From an uncultured Mesonia sp. (GTDB lineage: Bacteria > Bacteroidota > Bacteroidia > Flavobacteriales > Flavobacteriaceae): a stretch of DNA of 64,000 nt. Each line of letters begins with the position of its first letter. Within the stretch, counting starts at the first letter, position 1. A model generated the notes under the pieces. That model had not been told where the DNA came from. It did no database searches and saw only the letters and a list, made by a program, of their open reading frames with translations. The position numbers were made by a program, and so were the translations under genes. The stretch lies in assembly GCA_958296185.1 (NCBI GenBank), contig CATQIB010000019.1, forward strand, positions 1-64,000, given 5' to 3'. This document shows positions 18,088 through 27,926 of this stretch, piece after piece.

Positions 18088-18381
18088 TTATCGTAATTTT
18101 TTTCTCATAGCTTCCGAAATGTTTTCGGCATAGACGCCATAGGCATCTACCAAAAGTCCTTTAATCCCATTTTTTGATGAAATAGCATAAAGCACACTAT
18201 TATCGTCGGTACTGCTCATACCCTCAAAACGATGCATCTCGTCAACATTAAAATCTTCTGGGTGTATTTCAATTTTTAGTGAGGCACACTCCAAACATTC
18301 TGGTTTTAGGTTAAAATCATATGTATAGCCATTTCCCTGTAAATCGTTTATGGCTTCAGAAAGTGTATCGTAATTTTTCAT
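18088..18381 (-). CDS. Small conserved cytoplasmic protein, function unknown
   Basis: 97 aa with conserved features HDFNLKP-like (YDFNLKPECLEC), a CxxC pair, HPEDFNVDE and DNSVLYAISS. Proteins of this family are often automatically labelled phosphoribosylpyrophosphate synthetase in Bacteroidota. However, it is far too short and has no PRPP-binding loop, so that name is not supported. CLEC and a His could bind a metal. Located 6 bp after the preceding gene and 18 bp before copB. Confidence 0.6.
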   Translation of the reverse strand: MKNYDTLSEAINDLQGNGYTYDFNLKPECLECASLKIEIHPEDFNVDEMHRFEGMSSTDDNSVLYAISSKNGIKGLLVDAYGVYAENISEAMRKKLR

Positions 18382-18387
18382 CTGTCT

Positions 18388-19080
18388 TTATTTATAGTTT
18401 ATTGTAAAATAGCTGTTATCTGCTTCTGAAAATTTCTGAAAAGTCAATAAACCTTTTTCATTTAATTTTTCAATAACAGTATAATTGAATTGCTTGATGC
18501 GAATACCCCAGGCATAGGCCTTAATATTTATTTTTGATTTAATAGTGTTTTTGCCAGCTTCTAATTTTCGATCGTAAATTTTTATGATGCTTTTTGAACC
18601 GAAAAAATTCAACAAGCCCGAGTCAAAACTCATTTCCAATTCAATATTTTTCAGATTATCCAAATTGTATAGTTCTTTAAATTTCTTTGAAGTGGTGTTG
18701 ATTTCTGTTTTCTTTGATTTTGGATTGGAAAACGGGAAAGCCATTACCACTACACTTGCTTCATCAGGCTTGCAACGATAGGTTGTGGTGTATTTATCGG
18801 TCAATTTTTTGTCTTTATCAAACAATTCCGTAACTACCTCAATTTCATAGTATCCATTTTTCTTTATTGTTTCACTGGCTTTGAAAGTTTGTTTATTTAA
18901 AAAAGAACCATTTTCATCAAAGTTTTCCCGAATAACAACTCTGCCTGAAATCTGCCCAATGAGCATTTCGTTTTGAGCATTTATACCTGTACAGCCCAAA
19001 ATAAAATAGAACAATGCTGCCGTGAACATCATAGCTGTGCTATATGTTGTAGGATATTTTCTATTGAATTTTCTAAACAT
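18388..19080 (-). CDS. Secreted/periplasmic protein of unknown function
   Basis: A 230-aa protein with an N-terminal hydrophobic segment (about residues 15-35) ending GINAQ, compatible with a signal peptide. The rest is beta-rich with charged turns (KGYYEIEV-like, DKYTTTYRC). The overall pattern resembles periplasmic DUF3108/TapB-type proteins, but I cannot place it firmly. There are no catalytic motifs. It is co-linear with the stress operon. Confidence 0.5.
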   Translation of the reverse strand: MFRKFNRKYPTTYSTAMMFTAALFYFILGCTGINAQNEMLIGQISGRVVIRENFDENGSFLNKQTFKASETIKKNGYYEIEVVTELFDKDKKLTDKYTTTYRCKPDEASVVVMAFPFSNPKSKKTEINTTSKKFKELYNLDNLKNIELEMSFDSGLLNFFGSKSIIKIYDRKLEAGKNTIKSKINIKAYAWGIRIKQFNYTVIEKLNEKGLLTFQKFSEADNSYFTINYK

Positions 19081-19119
19081 TTTCTTTATAAATTACATTT
19101 AGATACTTGATCGTGTATG

Positions 19120-19662
19120 CTATTCTATGTTTTTTAAAATAAATTTTACCCGTTCAGTTGGTGGCAAAACTGGAACAGAAACAATTGGAAATCCCAAGGA
19201 AGTGTAAACATCTATTATTAATTGGTGTATTTTCTTTTGAGCCTCTTCATCCTCAGTACGGGCATAATCTTTGGTGAATGGTAATCGGTCTAAAATGAAT
19301 ATTTTTTTATAGGAAGTGTTTTTAACTGCGGTGAGCAGCTTCTCATCATAATCAAGCTTTAAAAATTGATAGTATGCCATAGCATCTGGAATGGCCCTAT
19401 CTAAGAAAACCAAGTCTTGGGGCAATATGGAAGCTTCTTGTTCTATTTGCATATCCAAGACCCCTATTTGAAATTTCTTACGATTACTTCTTAATTCTTC
19501 AACCGTTTGACCTTCAGTACGCATAGTGTCTATATAGTGCCTTGCATGCTCAATGGTTGTTTTATAACCTCTCTCAGCCAGCATATTAATTACAGTGGTT
19601 TTTCCAGTACTAGGTCCGCCGGTAATCACTTGCCAGTTCGTGCTTGCTTTTTTGGTTTGCAT
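19120..19662 (-). CDS. P-loop ATPase/kinase-like protein (AAA_28, NadR-like fold)
   Basis: 180 aa with a Walker A GGPSTGKTT at residues 15-23, a Walker B-like strand LVFLDRAIPD and a lid segment rich in Arg/Lys/Asp near DRLPFTKDYART. This matches the small AAA_28 family of nucleotide/nicotinamide-type kinases of uncertain substrate. No transmembrane segments. It follows the beta-CASP nuclease by 18 bp. Substrate unknown. Confidence 0.72.
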   Translation of the reverse strand: MQTKKASTNWQVITGGPSTGKTTVINMLAERGYKTTIEHARHYIDTMRTEGQTVEELRSNRKKFQIGVLDMQIEQEASILPQDLVFLDRAIPDAMAYYQFLKLDYDEKLLTAVKNTSYKKIFILDRLPFTKDYARTEDEEAQKKIHQLIIDVYTSLGFPIVSVPVLPPTERVKFILKNIE

Positions 19663-19680
19663 TTTTATATGATTAACAAA

Positions 19681-21054
19681 TTATACATTTTCTATACTAT
19701 ATAGCTGTGGGATTTCCGAATCCCATTGATAAGTTTCTTTAATTCCTTTCTGCAATGCTTCCGCACTTTCTTTTTCACCGTGTACTATGAAAATGCGCTC
19801 TGGCGTATTTTTTATTTTGCCCATCCATTCTATAAGTTCTTTATGGTCTGCGTGTGCCGAAAGCCCTTCAATTTCTGCAACTTCCATATGAAACGGCACC
19901 CATTTTCCATAGACTTTTAGTTCCTTATCGCCTTCCAATAATTTTCTGCCTCGCGTACCTTCAGCTTGATAACCCACAAAAAGCAAGGTGTTGTTGGGGT
20001 TTTGTGCCTGTGTTTCAAGGTAGTTTAGCATTCTTCCGCCTGTGAGCATTCCGCTTCCTGCAATCACGATTTTCGGTTTATTATCTGTTCGTAATTCCAT
20101 TGTTTCCCGATAACTGTTTACGACCGTAAAGTGCGAGCACATTTCGTCACATTCATTCTCATCTAGTCTGTGCCAATCTCTTGTGCGATGAAACAATTCT
20201 AATACACTTGCTCCCATTGGGCTATCCATTATCATTTGTATTTTTGGTATTTTCTTCTCTTTCAATAATTTCCAAAAAATCAGCATCATCAATTGGGCAC
20301 GTTCTACTGAAAAACTTGGAACAAATAGGCTGCCACCTCTGTTGATGGTGTCATTGACCAATTTTTCTATCTGTGGAAGTGCTTCTACTTCATCAGGATG
20401 AAATCTTCCTCCGTAGGTGGATTCAATAAATAATACATCTGCCTTTTTTGGCTTTAATGGCGGAAACAGTAATAAATCGTTTGTTCTGCCTATATCGCCA
20501 GAAAACACAAAACGTTTCCTGTGTACATCCAACTCAATGTAAGTTGCTCCCAGAATGTGTCCATTATATTGAAATCGAGCCCTTATGCCATCAAACAATG
20601 GAATCCATTGTGATTGCGGAATTCCTTTAAAATGAGGGATAGTTTTTTCTACATCATTTAAATCGTAAAGTGGTTCCGCGGGACTGTGTTTGGAATAGCC
20701 TTCTTTATTGGCACGTTCGGCTTCCTGTTCTTGTATTTTGGCACTATCATTCAATATGATTTTTGCGATGTCCAAGGTGGGATTGGTGCCGTAAATGGGC
20801 CCTTTGAAACCTTGCTTTACCAATCTCGGCAAATATCCTGTATGGTCCATATGGCCGTGGGTAAGCAAAACAGCGTCAATATCAGCAACATTAACGGGTG
20901 GATACTCCCAGTTTTTAAGGCGTAATTCCTTTAGCCCTTGAAAAAGTCCGCAGTCTATCAGTATCTTTCTATCTCCTGTGTCCACTAAATATTTTGAGCC
21001 GGTTACTGTGCCTGCCGCTCCTAAGAAATGGATGTTTATTTTATTTTTTTTCAT
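19681..21054 (-). CDS. Metallo-beta-lactamase/beta-CASP RNA-processing nuclease
   Basis: 457 aa, the length of stand-alone beta-CASP RNases. Motif 2 THGHMDHTG supplies the two-Zn active site, preceded by GAAGTVTGSKYLV. Further ligands are in FSGDIGR and near the C-terminal LSAHADHKEL. The beta-CASP motif B region is around SGMLTGGRML. Enzymes like this are endo/exoribonucleases acting on mRNA (YSH1/RNase J relatives). It sits in the stress operon and may adjust mRNA under stress (inference). Confidence 0.88.
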   Translation of the reverse strand: MKKNKINIHFLGAAGTVTGSKYLVDTGDRKILIDCGLFQGLKELRLKNWEYPPVNVADIDAVLLTHGHMDHTGYLPRLVKQGFKGPIYGTNPTLDIAKIILNDSAKIQEQEAERANKEGYSKHSPAEPLYDLNDVEKTIPHFKGIPQSQWIPLFDGIRARFQYNGHILGATYIELDVHRKRFVFSGDIGRTNDLLLFPPLKPKKADVLFIESTYGGRFHPDEVEALPQIEKLVNDTINRGGSLFVPSFSVERAQLMMLIFWKLLKEKKIPKIQMIMDSPMGASVLELFHRTRDWHRLDENECDEMCSHFTVVNSYRETMELRTDNKPKIVIAGSGMLTGGRMLNYLETQAQNPNNTLLFVGYQAEGTRGRKLLEGDKELKVYGKWVPFHMEVAEIEGLSAHADHKELIEWMGKIKNTPERIFIVHGEKESAEALQKGIKETYQWDSEIPQLYSIENV

Positions 21055-21086
21055 TGGTATCTATTTAGGTTGTTGTACATAATTTA

Positions 21087-21362
21087 CTAGAAGAGCTGCT
21101 CCCCAAATTTGTGACCACCACAGCAGGAAGGTGTATTTCCTTTATCTTGTTTTGATTTGCTCAATTCCACTATTTCTTTATATAGATTACGAGAATCCTC
21201 TTTAATAAAAAGAGCCAATTTCTTTACTGATTTAGGTTCAAAGTGAACCATTTCCAATAATATCTCAAGGGCTTCTTCAAGTAGTTTTGAGTCATCTTCC
21301 AATGCCTGGTAAAATGGTTCTAAATCTATGTTGCCCTGTTTTTGCAATTCTTCAGTTTTCAT
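21087..21362 (-). CDS. Small helical protein with CCGGH tail, unknown
   Basis: 91 aa, predicted all-helical and acidic, with a C-terminal SCCGGHKFGEQLF where two Cys and a His could bind metal or a thiol ligand. No recognised domain. Between the ATP-cone/nuclease gene (41 bp) and the beta-CASP gene (32 bp). Its coding nature is supported by operon position and a clean ribosome-binding gap. Confidence 0.55.
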   Translation of the reverse strand: MKTEELQKQGNIDLEPFYQALEDDSKLLEEALEILLEMVHFEPKSVKKLALFIKEDSRNLYKEIVELSKSKQDKGNTPSCCGGHKFGEQLF

Positions 21363-21403
21363 TTGTATTATTTTTAAAAATTAGTAATTATTCATTATTT
21401 GAA

Positions 21404-22246
21404 TTAATGAGATCTACATAATTCTCTTGAATCTTCGAGTATCTTATTTTGCCTTAGCTTACTGATACCCATTTGTTCCAAAAAGTCTGGATTTTCGTGT
21501 AGCTCCTTGCAGAGTATGATGCCTTGATCCAATAATTTTGTTTTTTCAGCTTTGGTAAGTGTTGTTAAAGCGGTTAAGGGATGTAGCCCCGATTTATCTA
21601 TTCTGTCCTTGAGACCATTTCCTCTTGGATAATCCCAACTGGTCATAAGCATTCCAACACATTTCCCGTACTGAATGGCATCGGTTGTGAAACGCGTATT
21701 GGTGTAAACCCCGCCTTTATGAAGTTTAGCCTCGTGACCTTTTTGGTGTTTCCATTGCTTTTCCACGTCCAAAAACCGTGAATGGATATATAATGGGATT
21801 TTTACATTGCAAAACCTGCCTTGGTCACTATGGTATTTACATTCAATCATATAATGTTTATTTCCTTTTTGCGCTATCACATCCACTTCGTGCTGAACGC
21901 AATTGCCTTGAACTATGACACCAACCTGTGTTGAAAATCCTTCGTGTGCCAATAGTTTGCCTACTAACTTTTCAAATGGAAAACCGGTTGGACCTAGTTC
22001 CATTAAAGCTTTTTTGAGCTTGTACTTTGAGGCACTTACCCTAGATTTTCGTTTTAGCATCTTGAAAGCCAACTGATAGATTTTTTTGGTTGTCATTCCT
22101 TCTTCAATCTGCTCTTGTACTTTCCGGGCTACATCCTGAATAATATCCTCATCTGCCCGTGAACGCCGCAGGGAGTTGATGAGTTTGTTTACATCAAAGG
22201 CTTCGTACTCACCAGAGTATTTTTTTATTAAGACTGATTTATTCAT
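21404..22246 (-). CDS. ATP-cone domain fused to a PD-(D/E)XK (Mrr-like) nuclease domain
   Basis: 280 aa. Residues 1-85 form an ATP-cone (VLIKKYSGEYEAFDVNKL, then SASKYKLKKAL), the allosteric nucleotide-binding module of ribonucleotide reductase and NrdR. Residues about 88-200 carry a restriction-endonuclease-like core: FPFEKLVGKLL, then EVDVIAQ-x6-YMIECKYH, giving the D...ECK catalytic signature. An Mrr-type effector under ATP/dATP control is implied, but what it cuts is unknown. The tail (residues about 235-280) is helical and basic. Two bp after the universal stress protein gene. Confidence 0.75.
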   Translation of the reverse strand: MNKSVLIKKYSGEYEAFDVNKLINSLRRSRADEDIIQDVARKVQEQIEEGMTTKKIYQLAFKMLKRKSRVSASKYKLKKALMELGPTGFPFEKLVGKLLAHEGFSTQVGVIVQGNCVQHEVDVIAQKGNKHYMIECKYHSDQGRFCNVKIPLYIHSRFLDVEKQWKHQKGHEAKLHKGGVYTNTRFTTDAIQYGKCVGMLMTSWDYPRGNGLKDRIDKSGLHPLTALTTLTKAEKTKLLDQGIILCKELHENPDFLEQMGISKLRQNKILEDSRELCRSH

Positions 22247-22248
22247 TG

Positions 22249-23079
22249 TTACATTTTAATAGTCATTACTGGTAATTCGGAGTGATTGGTTACACCCTCT
22301 GCGATGCTTTTAGAGAATAAAGTTAAAAAGCCTGTACGTCCGTGAGTACACATTGCGATTAAATCGGCATTTTTATATCGTAAAAAATTGTTTATCCCTG
22401 TTTCTACGTCTTGTTCGTTATATACATTCATTGAGAAGTTATCCAAATCGGGGAATTTTTTCAGGAACTCCTTGATGGGATCCAACCCTTGTTCTATACT
22501 GTTAAAATCGGTCTGAGTATTGACCCTCAATAAATGGATATGTGCGCCGCATTTTTCAGCAATCAAAATAACCTGCTTAAATGCATCGCTTACATCTTGA
22601 AGAAAATCTGAAACAAAAACGATATCCTTAAAAGGAAAGGATACTTCTTCATCCTTGACTACAACAACTGGTACATCAGCTTTCCTAACAATTTTTTCTA
22701 CGTTGCTTCCCATTAACTCACGTATACCGCCTCGGGTGCCACTACTTCCCGTAACTATAAAATCGTGATAAAAATGACCCGAATGTTTAAGGATATTTGC
22801 CTGACCACCATCAAATTCAAGAAAAGTCCTGCACTCAAGGCCTTGTCGTTCTGCTTTTTTCTCCAGTTCTCTCAGGTAGGCTTTTGCGATGCCTATTTGC
22901 TTTACTGTTTCTGGGTACTGTTTTTCTTTTTGTTTATCCAACTTTACCCATTCTACGGGGGTTTTCATCAAATGGAAAAAATGGATTTCGGAATTGTAAA
23001 GCTTTGCCATTTCAATTCCGAGTTCTTCTGCTTTATTGCAATTTTTTGAAAAGTCTGTTGGTACGAGTATGTTTTTCAT
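22249..23079 (-). CDS. Tandem universal stress protein
   Basis: 276 aa with two UspA domains. Domain 1 starts MKNILVPTDFSKNC and ends with the nucleotide-binding loop GSSGTRGGIRELMGS, followed by ADVPVVVV. Domain 2 ends with CTHGRTGFLTLFS and SELPVMTI, a weaker form of the same loop. USPs bind ATP and help survival under starvation or toxic stress. Second of two Usp genes in this unit. Confidence 0.9.
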   Translation of the reverse strand: MKNILVPTDFSKNCNKAEELGIEMAKLYNSEIHFFHLMKTPVEWVKLDKQKEKQYPETVKQIGIAKAYLRELEKKAERQGLECRTFLEFDGGQANILKHSGHFYHDFIVTGSSGTRGGIRELMGSNVEKIVRKADVPVVVVKDEEVSFPFKDIVFVSDFLQDVSDAFKQVILIAEKCGAHIHLLRVNTQTDFNSIEQGLDPIKEFLKKFPDLDNFSMNVYNEQDVETGINNFLRYKNADLIAMCTHGRTGFLTLFSKSIAEGVTNHSELPVMTIKM

Positions 23080-23110
23080 AATATTTGTTTTTAAATTGTT
23101 TTCGTTATAA

Positions 23111-24172
23111 TTAAGCTATGGTTATACTATCTTCCAGATATACCTGTTGGACGGAGTGCAGTAACTCAATCCCTCTAATAAAAGGCTTTTGAAATGCTTT
23201 TCGACCCATAATCAATCCAGAGCCGCCAGCTCTTTTATTGATTAATGCTGTTGTTACCGCTTCGGTCAAATCTGATTCACCTTTAGAGCCACCGCCGGAA
23301 TTGATCAATCCTATTTTGCCCATATAGCAATTGGCGACTTGTAATCGACAAAGGTCAATGGGATGTTCTGTGGTAAGGGTTTTATACATTTCATCATCAT
23401 ATTTTCCAAATCCTATCTCTTTGAAACCAAAATTATTGGTAGGTAATTTTTGTTTGATGATGTCTGCTTGAATAGTAACACCCAAATGGTTTGCCTGCCC
23501 AGTTACATCGGCAGCTGCGTGATAATCTTCCTTGTTGGTTTTAAATGCCTCGTTCCGTGTATAGCACCATAAGATGGTGGCCATTCCCAGATTGTGTGCT
23601 TCTTCAAAAGCTTCAGCTATTTCTTTTAGCTGTCTGTTGCTTTCTGCTGAACCAAAATAAATCGTAGCTCCTACGGCAATTGCTCCCATATCCCAGGCAT
23701 TTTTTACCTTACCAAATAATGTTTGGTCATATTTATTTGGATAGGTAAGTAGCTCGTTATGGTTAATCTTGACGATAAAAGGGATTTTATGGGCATATTT
23801 TCGGGCGTTCAATCCCAATACACCAAACGTGGATGCCACACCATTGCAACCAGCTTCCATAGCAAGTTTTATGATGTTCTCTGGGTCAAAATAATCTGGG
23901 TTTTTATAGAATGAAAAGGCCGCGCTATGCTCAATACCTTGGTCAACAGGAAGGATACTTAAATAACCAGTTCCTGCCAGATTTCCGTGATTGTATAATT
24001 GGGAAAGGCTACGAAGTACCTGTGGATTTCTGTTGCTACTGCCAAATACTTTTTCTAAACTATTTTTGCTTGGCACTTGCAATTCATCCTTTGTTATTTT
24101 TTCACAAACGTGTTCTAAATAGAAGTCTGCTTTTTCTCCTAAAAGTTCTACTATATTCTTGTCTGTTTTCAT
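23111..24172 (-). CDS. fbaB: Class I fructose-bisphosphate aldolase (DhnA/FbaB type)
   Basis: 353 aa, TIM-barrel aldolase that splits fructose-1,6-bisphosphate through a Schiff-base Lys without a metal. Seen: [15 protein letters not shown] at the start of the barrel, [11 protein letters not shown], and [12 protein letters not shown] followed by [13 protein letters not shown] near the phosphate-binding end. Similar in type to E. coli FbaB and archaeal aldolases. Directly followed by 11 bp and preceded by the archaeal-type GAPDH gene, giving two successive lower-glycolysis steps in one operon. Confidence 0.92.
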   Translation of the reverse strand: MKTDKNIVELLGEKADFYLEHVCEKITKDELQVPSKNSLEKVFGSSNRNPQVLRSLSQLYNHGNLAGTGYLSILPVDQGIEHSAAFSFYKNPDYFDPENIIKLAMEAGCNGVASTFGVLGLNARKYAHKIPFIVKINHNELLTYPNKYDQTLFGKVKNAWDMGAIAVGATIYFGSAESNRQLKEIAEAFEEAHNLGMATILWCYTRNEAFKTNKEDYHAAADVTGQANHLGVTIQADIIKQKLPTNNFGFKEIGFGKYDDEMYKTLTTEHPIDLCRLQVANCYMGKIGLINSGGGSKGESDLTEAVTTALINKRAGGSGLIMGRKAFQKPFIRGIELLHSVQQVYLEDSITIA

Positions 24173-24183
24173 TTTGATAGTAT

Positions 24184-25197
24184 TTAATGGATTCCTAAAC
24201 TTTCATTTGTTTTGGCTATGGATTTTGTACCATCTGTTTCAATTCCAGTTAATGCCCTAATAGCATCAATTGTTTCCGGGATTACAATAGCTTGGTTATC
24301 GACCACGTAGGCATAAAAGAGTTCGTCTCCCTGTACCTTCAGCATATCTTCCCATAGGGCTACTTCATACATATCGCCCCAAGGTCTTCCCATATCCAGA
24401 AACATTTCTTTAATGGTGTTGTTAGAAACCAAGCCTTGGTCATATTGAATTAATTTAATACGACTTGAAGTTTTGAAAGCATTTAGCACTTCTTCCTTTG
24501 TCGCCTGCTTTTTCAATTTCACATTCCAGTAGTGCATATGGCTCAATGTTTCGGGTACTTTTACCGCTGCGGTGATGACATCCAGTTCTGGGTCAACACT
24601 TTTAGCATCTGGACCTTGATGGCTTGGGATATCTTTTTCGGGAACCATCGTATTCATAATACCACCCAAATGACTTTCCCAAGGGTCTGTAGCTCTTCTT
24701 AAAAGTGTACCTCTGGCATAATCCAATAAATCGGCTCTTTTTAAAGCGGTCAAGGTTCTTAAAATAGACGTAGTATTACAGGAAACTACTCTTGTCGCAT
24801 TCAAGTTTAGAGCCGATTTGTAATTATTTTCTGCACTAAAGGAATGCCCTGTGGTTTCGTGTTTTTCGCCACCGTGTAGAATAAATTTGATGTTTTGCTC
24901 CTTGTAGATAACGACATTCTGAGCGGCAATTTTTTTGGGTGTACAGTCCACAACAAGATCTGATTTCTTTAAAAGTTCCTGTAAGCTTCCTTTTACTGAA
25001 ATTCCTTTTGAGTCCATATCATTGGCTGCTTCTTCGGTAGCTGCATAAATATCATACTCCTTTCTTACGGCATTTTGAATGCGCCAATCGCTAATGATAT
25101 CGCATACGCCCGAAAGCTTCATATCGTTTTGTAAGTTGATGGCATCTGCCACCCTTTTTCCAATGACTCCATATCCTATAACTGCTATGTTTTTCAT
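24184..25197 (-). CDS. Archaeal-type (type II) glyceraldehyde-3-phosphate dehydrogenase
   Basis: 337 aa. N-terminal Rossmann loop [13 protein letters not shown], catalytic Cys in SCNTTSILR, and HGGEKH near the phosphate site, followed by HSFSAENNY. These are characteristic of archaeal type II GAPDH and unlike the bacterial GapA signature (ASCTTNCLAP). Uses NAD(P) to oxidise glyceraldehyde-3-phosphate. Rare in bacteria; its presence beside a metal-free aldolase suggests a backup glycolytic route. Confidence 0.9.
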   Translation of the reverse strand: MKNIAVIGYGVIGKRVADAINLQNDMKLSGVCDIISDWRIQNAVRKEYDIYAATEEAANDMDSKGISVKGSLQELLKKSDLVVDCTPKKIAAQNVVIYKEQNIKFILHGGEKHETTGHSFSAENNYKSALNLNATRVVSCNTTSILRTLTALKRADLLDYARGTLLRRATDPWESHLGGIMNTMVPEKDIPSHQGPDAKSVDPELDVITAAVKVPETLSHMHYWNVKLKKQATKEEVLNAFKTSSRIKLIQYDQGLVSNNTIKEMFLDMGRPWGDMYEVALWEDMLKVQGDELFYAYVVDNQAIVIPETIDAIRALTGIETDGTKSIAKTNESLGIH

Positions 25198-25216
25198 ATA
25201 AATTGATTTTTATTAA

Positions 25217-26563
25217 TTATGTTTTATTGTTTGTAGTTTCCATTCCCATCGGCATATTACCTTCATCGTCTGTATGTGAAATCATAAAAAGACGTTCGGC
25301 AACAAGTATTAGAACAATCCCAATCGCTGCTACGATAAGCACCAATGGATCGTTCAGATATTTTATATAAAGAAAGGCTGCTAATACTGCAATGTCCAAT
25401 ACGATGGCTATTAATGGGATAATAGGCCGAAAATTCACTTCGTTTTTAAGGTGCCGGAACAGCCCCCAATGGATAGCGATATCCATAATAAGATAAAAGA
25501 TAGCCCCAATGGATGCTATCCTTGTCAAATCGAAAAGAACCGTTAGTAATATAGCCAGGGCAACCGTGAATATAAGTGCAGGATTTTTAAAGTTCCCCAT
25601 TCTTTTTAAAGATGGGACTTGTTTCATAATGCTCAACATTGCCAATAAACGTGATGCCGAAAACACACTGGCTATAACCCCTGAAACGGTTGCTACAATC
25701 GCTATTGCTATGGTAATCCAAGAACCCCATTCCCCAAAAACGGGACGTGCAGCGGCAGCCAAAGCATAATCCTTTGCTTCAATTATTTCAGGAATACTTA
25801 AACCTCCCGCAACAGCTAATGCCAAGGCTACATATATCAGTGTGCAGATAAGTATGGAAAACACGATAGACCTACCAAGATTTTTATGCGGGTTTTTAAT
25901 ATCGGCCCCTTGGTTCGTGATTGTTGTAAATCCTTTATAGGCAAGGATTGCCAATGCCAATGCAGCCACAAAGCCAAAGCCCTGTGGTAAAGCTTCGGTA
26001 TTTTGAGGAATATAGTTTCCTGTAATGTCTGCAAATCCAGAAGCAATTAAACCAGCAATGGCGAGCAATGCAATACCAAAAACTTTGATGACTGCTGTAA
26101 AGGTAGCTGTTGCACCTATTACCCTGTTTCCTAATATATTCACGATATATGCGGTTACCAAAAGTAGAATACCAAGAACGGATGCGTACCCAGCAAAACT
26201 TTCAGGGAACAACCGAAGCGTATATGCTCCAAAAGTGCCTGCCACCAAACTTTCTGAAACTACCATTGATGCGTACATCAGCAAAGAATAAAACCCAGTT
26301 GTTGTTCCAGGCCCATAGGATTTGTTAAGGAATTTGACCACACCTCCAGACGATGGAAAAGCATTTGAAAACTTGACATAGGAATATGAACTGAACCCTA
26401 CCACAACGGCACCTGCAATAAATGCAATGGGAAATAAATCGCCTACTAACTCAGCTATTTGTCCCATAAGGACAAATATGCCAGCACCAATCATTACTCC
26501 AGTACCAAGGGATATGGAACCGATTAAGGAAAGCTTATTATTTTTATCTGTGGTGTTTTTCAT
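25217..26563 (-). CDS. APC-family amino acid permease
   Basis: 448 aa with about 12 membrane segments. The TM1 substrate loop reads GTGVMIGAGIFVLMGQ, the unwound-helix signature of APC/LeuT-fold transporters, and FSSYSYVKFSNAFPSSGG follows in TM2-TM3. The substrate is unknown, probably an amino acid or amine. Seven bp from the NDH-2 gene and 19 bp before the GAPDH gene. Confidence 0.85.
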   Translation of the reverse strand: MKNTTDKNNKLSLIGSISLGTGVMIGAGIFVLMGQIAELVGDLFPIAFIAGAVVVGFSSYSYVKFSNAFPSSGGVVKFLNKSYGPGTTTGFYSLLMYASMVVSESLVAGTFGAYTLRLFPESFAGYASVLGILLLVTAYIVNILGNRVIGATATFTAVIKVFGIALLAIAGLIASGFADITGNYIPQNTEALPQGFGFVAALALAILAYKGFTTITNQGADIKNPHKNLGRSIVFSILICTLIYVALALAVAGGLSIPEIIEAKDYALAAAARPVFGEWGSWITIAIAIVATVSGVIASVFSASRLLAMLSIMKQVPSLKRMGNFKNPALIFTVALAILLTVLFDLTRIASIGAIFYLIMDIAIHWGLFRHLKNEVNFRPIIPLIAIVLDIAVLAAFLYIKYLNDPLVLIVAAIGIVLILVAERLFMISHTDDEGNMPMGMETTNNKT

Positions 26564-26570
26564 TTCAAAA

Positions 26571-27926
26571 TTATTTTTCCCTGTTTTTAATCGAAGATTT
26601 CGGTTTAAAGTTTCTAATAATCAGGCGGTTGCTCTTTTCATAAGTGAAATAACTTACCGCCCAATTAAAACCAACCATCAATCTATTTCTAAATCCACTT
26701 ATGGACATCAAGTGAACAACGGACCACAGCAACCAGGCGAAATAGCCTGCAAATTTAAATTTGCCCAAATCGGCAACTGCCTTGCGTTTTCCTACAGTGG
26801 CTAAGGAACCTTTATCTTTATATTTGAAAGGTTTTATGGATTTGTTATTTATGATATTTAATATCGAATCGCCCAGGTATTTACCTTGTTGAATAGCGGT
26901 CTGTGCTACTTGTGGATGTCCTTTTGGGGTTTCTTTGGAAATGAGTGCTGCGATATCACCTATGGCAAAAATGTTTTCGTAGCCTTCTACTTTTAAATTA
27001 GCATCGGTTTTAATCCGGTTGCCCCTGACTATGTGTTTTTCATCAATACCATTTGGGAATTGTCCTTTTACGCCAGCCGTCCAGATAAGGTTTTTAGCCA
27101 ATATGGTCTTATCACTTTTGGTAGTGACTTCGTTGCCGTCATAATTGCTTACAGCTTCATTTAATAATACCTTTACATTCAAATCCTCTAAATATTTGAG
27201 GGTTTTCGATGATGCCTTGTCTGACATTGTGCCTAACAACTCATCAATGGCTTCTATTAGATAAATATTCATAATGGAAGAAGGGTACTCTGGGTAATCT
27301 TTGGGAAGGATGTATTTGCAAAACTCTGCCAAAGCTCCTGCCATTTCTACGCCTGCTGGACCACCACCTACTATTACAAAATTTGTCAGCGCGTCGCGTT
27401 CTTTATCATCACAAGTAATAGCTGCCTGTTCCAAATTTTGCAACATCATATGACGGATGTTGAGGGAATCGCGAATATCCTTCATCCCCAAACTATTTTC
27501 GGCCACAGAATCCATCCCAAAGAAATTGGTGGTCGTGCCAGTAGCCAACACTAGATAGTCATAAGAAACACTTCCCTTATTGGTCAATATAGTATTTGAA
27601 TCAGGTTGAATTTCCTCAACTTCAGCCAAACGAAAGAAAACATTTTTATAGCCATTGATTTGTTTTCTGAATGGAAATACAATACTGTCAGGCTCCAGGG
27701 CACTCGTTGCCACTTGATATAATAAAGGCTGAAACTGATGGAAGTTATTTTTATCGAGTAAAACCACTTGAACTTCTTTGTGTTTCAGTTTCTCAACCAA
27801 TGCCAAACCTGCAAATCCTCCACCAACGATAACCACACGAGGTAATTTAGTATCGGGAAGACAGATTTCATCTGTTATCTTACAGGTGGATTCCAACGGA
27901 ATGCTATGTGTTTGCTTTTCTTTCAT
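26571..27926 (-). CDS. ndh: Type II NADH dehydrogenase-like flavoprotein (NDH-2)
   Basis: 451 aa. FAD-binding GGGFAGLALVEKL at the N-terminus, NAD-binding GGGPAGVEMAGALAE in the middle, and FAIGDIAAL near the second FAD motif. A C-terminal membrane-anchoring region (FAGYFAWLLWSVVHLM) is as in NDH-2. Oxidises NADH and passes electrons to quinone without pumping protons and without Fe-S clusters, so it is insensitive to Fe-S damage by copper. Overlaps the upstream Usp gene by 4 bp. Confidence 0.88.
   Translation of the reverse strand: MKEKQTHSIPLESTCKITDEICLPDTKLPRVVIVGGGFAGLALVEKLKHKEVQVVLLDKNNFHQFQPLLYQVATSALEPDSIVFPFRKQINGYKNVFFRLAEVEEIQPDSNTILTNKGSVSYDYLVLATGTTTNFFGMDSVAENSLGMKDIRDSLNIRHMMLQNLEQAAITCDDKERDALTNFVIVGGGPAGVEMAGALAEFCKYILPKDYPEYPSSIMNIYLIEAIDELLGTMSDKASSKTLKYLEDLNVKVLLNEAVSNYDGNEVTTKSDKTILAKNLIWTAGVKGQFPNGIDEKHIVRGNRIKTDANLKVEGYENIFAIGDIAALISKETPKGHPQVAQTAIQQGKYLGDSILNIINNKSIKPFKYKDKGSLATVGKRKAVADLGKFKFAGYFAWLLWSVVHLMSISGFRNRLMVGFNWAVSYFTYEKSNRLIIRNFKPKSSIKNREK

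Noticed and set aside
18088..18381. Phosphoribosylpyrophosphate synthetase
   Set aside because: This label is common for such proteins, but 97 aa without a PRPP loop cannot be the enzyme.
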